From contig CAJMLD010000002.1 in assembly GCA_905214175.1 (NCBI GenBank), forward strand, positions 1-28,971: a DNA stretch of 28,971 nucleotides. The letters are read 5' to 3'. Under the pieces are notes generated by a model, which was not told where the DNA came from, searched no databases, and saw only the letters and a list, made by a program, of their open reading frames with translations. The position numbers and the translations under genes are program-made. The DNA comes from an uncultured bacterium. Its GTDB lineage: Bacteria > Actinomycetota > Coriobacteriia > Coriobacteriales > Atopobiaceae. Positions within the stretch are counted from its first letter, which is position 1, and every line of letters starts with the position of its first letter. This document shows positions 25,049 through 28,971 of the stretch, one piece after another.

Positions 25049-25370
25049 ACACCACACCGGCCCTCTCGAGCAACCTCTCAAGGGACGTCGCCACGCGCTC
25101 GGGGGAGCTGTCATGGGTCTTGTCGGTCGAGAAGAGGATTACGTCGTAGCCGTCACGCGGTAGCGAACAAGCGCGTGCTGCCTCTCGCAGGACGCGCTTG
25201 CACCTATTTCTGTAGACGGCGTTTCCAAGCCTTTTTGGCGCAACGAAGGCGACCTTTGGCTGGTCGCCTTCGCTCGTTGGCACCACTCGAATGCGCAGTA
25301 ACGCGTCGTTGTAGCGCTTCCCGCGCGAGAAGACCCTCTCAAATTCGGCACGCGATTTGATGGTCTCCAT
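25041..25370 (-). CDS. rnpA: Ribonuclease P protein component
   Basis: The 109-residue basic protein starts METIKSRAEFERVFSRGKRY, the usual N-terminus, and has the RNR signature NAVYRNRCKRVLREAAR (about 50-66) that contacts the RNase P RNA. DGYDVILFSTD is the conserved beta strand. It matures tRNA 5' ends together with rnpB RNA, which is not in this window. It starts 9 bp after rpmH and is surely co-transcribed with it. Confidence 0.96.
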   Translation of the reverse strand: METIKSRAEFERVFSRGKRYNDALLRIRVVPTSEGDQPKVAFVAPKRLGNAVYRNRCKRVLREAARACSLPRDGYDVILFSTDKTHDSSPERVATSLERLLERAGVVCG

Positions 25371-25379
25371 GATGCTGTG

Positions 25380-25514
25380 TTAGACGGTGAGCTGCTTGCG
25401 GCCCTTGGCACGACGACGGGCGAGGACCTTGCGGCCGCCCTTGGTGGCCATACGAGCACGGAAGCCGTGGGTCTTGGCGCGCTTACGCTTGTTGGGCTGG
25501 TACGTACGCTTCAT
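25380..25514 (-). CDS. rpmH: 50S ribosomal protein bL34
   Basis: This 44-residue, highly basic protein reads MKRTYQPNKRKRAKTHGFRA and ends RRAKGRKQLTV, a textbook bL34. GGGAGG lies 8 nt before the ATG. It is the first gene of the rpmH-rnpA-yidD-yidC-jag unit, which runs away from the origin and has a clear promoter upstream. Confidence 0.98.
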   Translation of the reverse strand: MKRTYQPNKRKRAKTHGFRARMATKGGRKVLARRRAKGRKQLTV

Positions 25515-25563
25515 GATGTATTCCTCCCATACGGGTCTAATGTCTTGAGCACTAAGCCCAAAG

Positions 25564-25593
25564 ATTGTAAGGGTCTCTCCGTCAAGATGTCAA
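25564..25593 (-). promoter_or_regulatory. Promoter of rpmH operon
   Basis: TTGACA (minus strand, 25593-25588), an 18-bp spacer and TACAAT (25569-25564) form a near-consensus sigma-70 type promoter 50 bp upstream of the rpmH ATG. Confidence 0.75.
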
Positions 25594-25685
25594 TTTAATG
25601 CAGAATAACTGCACGGATCCACGCCGTGCAGTCCCATGGTAAGACACGACACAAGCCTTCCCCCGTCGTGAAACGCCGCAAGAAA

Positions 25686-25886
25686 TCTTCCACAAGGAGA
25701 AAAGAAACGTCCAAGCAGATGACAACTTTCTTCCTGATGCTATGATTTTCCAGCCGGTATTCCACGTTTAGACCCAGTTATCAACCAAGTTTCATCCCTT
25801 GTTGAAAACTTTCGTTCACATAGAAATCCGAGTGAAAGTTTTCATCCAAGGTTCAAACGAAGTTGAAAAGTCCAAGCTGGTGAAAA
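25686..25886. other. Upstream half of oriC: cluster of DnaA-box-like 9-mers
   Basis: Between rpmH and the GHKL gene lie repeated 9-mers related to TTWTCAACA: TTATCAACC (25778-25786), TTTTCAACA (minus strand, 25800-25808), TTTTCATCC (25839-25847), TTTTCAACT (minus, 25861-25869), TTTTCACCA (minus, 25878-25886) and TCTTCCACA (25686-25694). The 392-bp gap has no supported gene. Many bacteria have a box cluster upstream of dnaA in this position. The boxes deviate from the usual TTATCCACA at base 6. Confidence 0.65.
25799..25826 (+). promoter_or_regulatory. Candidate promoter of the GHKL-wHTH gene
   Basis: TTGTTG (25799-25804), a 16-bp spacer and TAGAAA (25821-25826) lie about 80 bp upstream of the ATG. 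The -35 is overlapped by the DnaA-like box at 25800-25808, which would let DnaA control this gene. Confidence 0.4.
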
Positions 25887-25906
25887 GAATCAAGAGGTAA
25901 AGCGGG

Positions 25907-27004
25907 ATGGACCACGCGTTCTATCCGTTCGTCGACAACATGCCCGAGGATGCGAGCAAGAGGGACGAGAAGTCCCAAGAGAGCTCGCAGAAAGAGGGCG
26001 GCACAGCCCAGGGCGAGCTTGGGGCTGTGCGCTATCCCGCACGCATAGCCATCTACGACGATGCCGCCGCGGCTCCACGCGTGGTGGTCATCGAGCCAAC
26101 GGACATTCGCAGCTACCTCGAAGAAATAACCGCAACCGTCAATCGCCTCGCGCACGAGCAGGGAAGTCAGATTCCCTTCACCGTCATTCGCGAAATTGTC
26201 GAGAACTTCATCCACGCGTACTTTATCGCCCCCACCATCACGATCCTTGACGGGGGAAACACGCTGCGCTTCTCGGACCAAGGCCCCGGAATCCAGGAGA
26301 AGGACCTGGCCATGGAGTATGGCACTACCTCCGCAACGGAGGAGATGAAGCACTACATACGTGGAGTTGGGTCTGGCCTTCCGTACGTGCAGCAGTACAT
26401 GACCGACAAGGGCGGCAGCCTCACCATAGAGGACAACATCTCCGGCGGAACGGTCGTGACAATATCGACCAGGCCAAGGGAGGATGCCGAGAGGTGCGCG
26501 GCACCGGGCAAGCCCGCAGGAACCATGCAGCAGGTGCCACAGCCCCAGACACCACAGGCCTATGGCCAGACTCCCTATCCAACGCAGCCAATGCCGGGGG
26601 TCTACCAGCAGCCCTTCATGCCGGGATACCAGCAGTACTACCAGCCAGTGCCGCCCCAGAACCAGCAGGGATTCTATGCGCAGCAGGGCTACCAACAGCC
26701 TTCCTACCAGCAGCAGGTTCCCGCTCAGGTGCCAACGCCCGTACCGGCACCCTCACCTGCCGCAGAGCAGCAAGCACCTGCATGGGCGGCGGAACTCGGC
26801 CGCATTAACCTTTCGGACCGCTCGCAGACAATCCTCGAATACCTCTCGACACACGAGATGGTAGGTCCCACAGAACTGGTGAGAACCTACGGAAAGTCTG
26901 CGCCCACATGGTCGCGTGAGCTCGCAAGCCTGGTACAGATGGGCATTCTCAAGAAGGTTGGCCAGAAGTATTACCTCACACAGCTGGGGCAGAACTTCGT
27001 GTAG
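25907..27004 (+). CDS. GHKL-type ATPase domain fused to a C-terminal winged helix, at oriC; unknown function
   Basis: The 365-residue protein starts at ATG 25907 after AAGAGGT. Residues 60-190 form a GHKL ATP-binding fold: N-box IREIVENFIHAYF (Glu96, Asn100, His103), G1 box FSDQGPGI (122-129) and G2 box RGVGSGLPYVQQYM (152-165), then GGSLTIEDNISGGTVVTIST. No histidine-phosphorylation or sensor domain is present, so it is not a normal histidine kinase; the plain fold recalls anti-sigma kinases. A Gln/Pro/Tyr-rich linker (about 205-285, e.g. YQQYYQPVPPQNQQ) leads to a winged helix (300-365: SDRSQTILEYLSTHEMVGPT to KYYLTQLGQNF). The gene lies between rpmH and dnaA, facing dnaA, 168 bp before its start. 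A DNA-binding, ATP-regulated factor for replication or dnaA expression is possible but unproven. Confidence 0.85.
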   Translation: MDHAFYPFVDNMPEDASKRDEKSQESSQKEGGTAQGELGAVRYPARIAIYDDAAAAPRVVVIEPTDIRSYLEEITATVNRLAHEQGSQIPFTVIREIVENFIHAYFIAPTITILDGGNTLRFSDQGPGIQEKDLAMEYGTTSATEEMKHYIRGVGSGLPYVQQYMTDKGGSLTIEDNISGGTVVTISTRPREDAERCAAPGKPAGTMQQVPQPQTPQAYGQTPYPTQPMPGVYQQPFMPGYQQYYQPVPPQNQQGFYAQQGYQQPSYQQQVPAQVPTPVPAPSPAAEQQAPAWAAELGRINLSDRSQTILEYLSTHEMVGPTELVRTYGKSAPTWSRELASLVQMGILKKVGQKYYLTQLGQNFV

Positions 27005-27038
27005 GGCCATTGCCTTACTCACCAGCCAAGACGCCAGG

Positions 27039-27047
27039 TTTTCAACA
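27039..27047 (+). promoter_or_regulatory. DnaA-box-like TTTTCAACA
   Basis: Perfect match to the local consensus TTWTCAACA, 35 nt after the stop of the GHKL gene and upstream of the dnaA promoter. Confidence 0.55.
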
Positions 27048-27080
27048 TTTCTCGTTGTTCTCGCCACTTGCAGTGTTCAT

Positions 27081-27111
27081 AAGACAGAGTTTTCAACAAT
27101 ATCCTTATAAT
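27081..27111 (+). promoter_or_regulatory. dnaA promoter
   Basis: TATAAT at 27106-27111 is a consensus -10, with AAGACA (27081-27086, 19-bp spacer) as a weak -35. Transcription would start near 27118, which excludes the in-frame ATG at 27110 as the dnaA start and supports the ATG at 27173. Confidence 0.65.
27090..27098 (+). promoter_or_regulatory. DnaA-box-like TTTTCAACA inside the dnaA promoter
   Basis: A second perfect TTTTCAACA lies between the -35 and -10 of dnaA, 51 bp from the first. Bound DnaA would block RNA polymerase, the usual autoregulation of dnaA. Confidence 0.6.
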
Positions 27112-27172
27112 GGACACTCGCACGAGGGACGGGCGCCGATTGCGCCCACGAGCGCCGAGAGGGACGCACGCA

Positions 27173-28735
27173 ATGGAACCAGAGATTGACTCAGACACCG
27201 AAGCGCTATGGCAGGACATGTTCGACCTGGTGAGCAAGCGCCGCCTGCCCGGGTCGGTCATGGCCATGCTACGCAGTTGCTCGCCAACGTCGCTGGATTC
27301 TGGCGTCCTCCATGTTGAGACACACAGCCGCACGGTTAAGAACCGTCTCTCGAAGAACCTCGAAGTCATTAACGAATGCCTCACCGAGGCCGCCTTCGAA
27401 CCAACCACGCTCGACATCGCCTTTGTGCAGGACCCTGATGCAGCGCCTCTCACCACCAGCTCGGCGGTGACGCCCGAGGAGGCCCGCCGCTGGATGGCAC
27501 CATCCCCGCAGGTGGCTGCGCCCGCGCCGGTCCAAGCACCCGCTGCGCCGCCACGCGCCCCCGAGGACGCCTGGATCGACGAGAACGCCGCGCGAGAGGC
27601 CGCAGGCCACGAGCGTCGGGCGGCAAACCCACTGGTAGACGATATCTCGGAGATGGACTCAAAGCTCACGTTTGACCGCTTTGTCGTGGGTGACGAGAAC
27701 ACCTTTGCCTACCAAGCGGCGCTTCAGGTGGCAAACGGAGAGAACCGCACCTACAACCCGCTCTTCATCTATGGCAAGAGCGGTCTTGGCAAGACGCACC
27801 TCCTGCGCGCCATACAGAACTACATCTCGGCAAACGACCCCACCCGCGTTTGCGTGTACAAGGATGGCTCGTCCTTCATCACCGACTACACCACTGCCAT
27901 GTCGCACCGCGAGAGGTCTGCTCCGGACATCCTGCGCGATCACTACTACGACATCGACGTTCTTATCATCGACGACATCCAGAAGCTCGCCGGCAAGGCG
28001 GGCACCATCGACTTCTTCTTTGATGCGTTCAACCACCTCACCAGCGCAGGAAAGCAGATTGTCCTCGCAGCAGACCGCTCGCCCTCACAGCTGGGCGCCG
28101 AGGCGGCCTTCGACGAGCGTGTGACAAGCCGCCTGGATTCGGGCTTCTCGACGTCGATCCAGGTACCAAACTACGAGCTCAAGCTGCGCCTCATCACCAC
28201 CTTCTGCGAGCGCATGCACGAGGACGCCGCCGAAGGTCACGTGGGACTGGCCATAACGGGCACCATCTCGAAGGAAAACATCAGCTACATGGCCGAGCGG
28301 GCCGGCACAAACATCCGCGTGATCGAGGGGTTCTGCCAGCGTTGCCTCATCGCCGAGACGCATCGCGAGCAACACGGCGAGGAGCTCTCGCGCGAGGACA
28401 TCAACCGCCTTGCCAAGGAGTCGTGGCCAAACGGCGAGAAGCAGTACAAGATCGAGGAGATTCAGCGGGCCGTTGAGCAGTACTTCGACATCTCTCACAC
28501 GGACCTCGTGGGCGAGAAGCGCAACAAGGACATCATGAACGCACGGCACATTGCCGTGTGGCTCTCGAAGGAGCTCTGCGACGCCACCTATGCCGAGATT
28601 GGTGAGCATTTTGGCGGGCGTAGCCACGCCACGATGCTCAACAGCATCAGGGTGGTGGACAAGAAGCGCAAGGAGGACAAGATCTACCACGACAGGCTGG
28701 TGCAGATCCGCGATAACATCACCGAGAACACGTAG
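27173..28735 (+). CDS. dnaA: Chromosomal replication initiator DnaA, divergent DNA-recognition helix
   Basis: The ATG at 27173 (MEPEIDSDTEALWQDMF) follows GAGAGGG and lies downstream of the -10 box. The 520-residue protein has all four domains: an N-terminal helical domain (1-80), a Pro/Ala linker (about 100-155), the AAA+ domain from LTFDRFVVGDENTFAYQAAL, and domain IV. Walker A is YGKSGLGKTHLL, Walker B VLIIDDIQKLAG, sensor I VLAADRSPSQL, and the Arg-finger region FDERVTSRLDSG. Domain IV has NARHIAVWLSKEL and then EIGEHFGGRSHATMLNSIRV, where most DnaA proteins have GGRDHTTVxHA; the Asp and first Thr are base-reading residues in E. coli DnaA (Asp433, Thr435). The nearby boxes differ from TTATCCACA in parallel. 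It unwinds oriC and loads the helicase. Confidence 0.96.
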   Translation: MEPEIDSDTEALWQDMFDLVSKRRLPGSVMAMLRSCSPTSLDSGVLHVETHSRTVKNRLSKNLEVINECLTEAAFEPTTLDIAFVQDPDAAPLTTSSAVTPEEARRWMAPSPQVAAPAPVQAPAAPPRAPEDAWIDENAAREAAGHERRAANPLVDDISEMDSKLTFDRFVVGDENTFAYQAALQVANGENRTYNPLFIYGKSGLGKTHLLRAIQNYISANDPTRVCVYKDGSSFITDYTTAMSHRERSAPDILRDHYYDIDVLIIDDIQKLAGKAGTIDFFFDAFNHLTSAGKQIVLAADRSPSQLGAEAAFDERVTSRLDSGFSTSIQVPNYELKLRLITTFCERMHEDAAEGHVGLAITGTISKENISYMAERAGTNIRVIEGFCQRCLIAETHREQHGEELSREDINRLAKESWPNGEKQYKIEEIQRAVEQYFDISHTDLVGEKRNKDIMNARHIAVWLSKELCDATYAEIGEHFGGRSHATMLNSIRVVDKKRKEDKIYHDRLVQIRDNITENT

Positions 28736-28788
28736 GTCAAAAAGACGGGAGAAAGGCGTACGAAAACCCTCGAAAAGTGGGAACACAG

Positions 28789-28956
28789 TGTTGAGAGAGT
28801 TATCAACATGACTTCGACCGTCGAGAACCACTAGCTTCAAGAAGATGAACTAGAAGATTTGTTATGGCGTCTACCAGCGAGTTTTCGAGTTCTCAACTTT
28901 TAGACAGACCTTATTACTACTATTGCTTTTATATATAGATAAAGAACTAATAGATA
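28789..28956 (+). other. Downstream half of oriC: DnaA-like boxes and AT-rich unwinding element
   Basis: Directly after dnaA come CTCTCAACA (minus strand, 28789-28797), TTATCAACA (28800-28808) and TTCTCAACT (28890-28898). Twelve bases later the trinucleotides TTA TTA CTA CTA TTG CTT TTA (28911-28931) run into an AT-only stretch, TATATAGATAAAG. This matches the layout of the basal unwinding system in B. subtilis, where a DnaA box is followed by a short GC-richer spacer and DnaA-trios (3'-GAT-5' type, seen as CTA/TTA on the top strand). No gene is supported between 28736 and the window end. Confidence 0.75.
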
Positions 28957-28957
28957 A

Positions 28958-28971
28958 GAGAGGGCAGCCAT
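28958..28971 (+). promoter_or_regulatory. Ribosome site and start of the next gene (dnaN expected)
   Basis: GAGAGGG (28958-28964), five bases, then AT at the last two positions of the window look like a Shine-Dalgarno and a cut-off ATG. By conserved order the gene after dnaA and oriC is usually dnaN. No coding sequence is visible, so the identity is only inferred. Confidence 0.4.

Noticed and set aside
26540..26740. Repetitive CAG/CCA-rich stretch as a possible DNA repeat or CRISPR-like array
   Set aside because: It is an in-frame Gln/Pro/Tyr linker in the GHKL protein with irregular spacing and no spacers.
27110..27172. Upstream ATG adding 21 residues to DnaA
   Set aside because: The ATG overlaps the TATAAT -10 box, so it would lie upstream of the transcript start, and it lacks a ribosome site.

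Overview
The window looks like chromosomal DNA from a Coriobacteriia actinobacterium, probably Atopobiaceae (Olsenella/Atopobium-like). The basis is the mid-to-high GC coding style, the flavour of the proteins, the sortase-anchored SpaA/VaFE surface protein, the PafB/PafC pair and the layout around dnaA. The assignment is inference; no search was possible. The right end is the replication origin region: rsmG, jag, yidC, yidD, rnpA and rpmH run leftward, dnaA runs rightward, and parA/parB with a cluster of parS sites lie a few kb away.

Layout. 1-1814: 3'-truncated M29 aminopeptidase, tRNA-Gly(CCC) and a small cysteine-cluster protein, all on the minus strand. 2081-6139: a 1352-residue surface protein with a signal peptide, an NlpC/P60-like domain, SpaA/Cna-B-type repeats, a VaFE (T-Q ester) domain and an IPQTG sortase signal. 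6244-8814: a four-TM, M28-like protein with a very long disordered insertion and several missing active-site residues. 9137-11096: an overlapping pair of WYL regulators (PafB/PafC type). 11106-15058: ddl and dinG as a minus-strand pair. 15167-16225: rlmN.

16300-19812 is an accessory patch. It holds a decayed tyrosine recombinase, a membrane-anchored GIY-YIG protein, a gene broken by two in-frame amber codons, and an IS110-type element whose transposase appears to have lost one catalytic acidic residue.

19852-22215 is the chromosome partition locus: parA, parB, a small membrane protein and five parS sites. 22413-25514 is the conserved rsmG-jag-yidC-yidD-rnpA-rpmH cluster. 25515-28971 is oriC. 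A GHKL ATPase/winged-helix gene sits between rpmH and dnaA. The DnaA-box-like repeats read TTWTCAACA instead of TTATCCACA, and the DnaA recognition helix reads GGRSHATM where most bacteria have GGRDHTTV. A DnaA-trio-like AT-rich unwinding element lies just 3' of dnaA, and the window stops at what looks like the next start codon (dnaN expected).

The most interesting signals are the apparent co-variation of DnaA with its boxes, and the uncharacterised GHKL-wHTH protein inside the origin. The degenerate M28-like membrane protein and the two-amber gene next to the GIY-YIG membrane protein come next.
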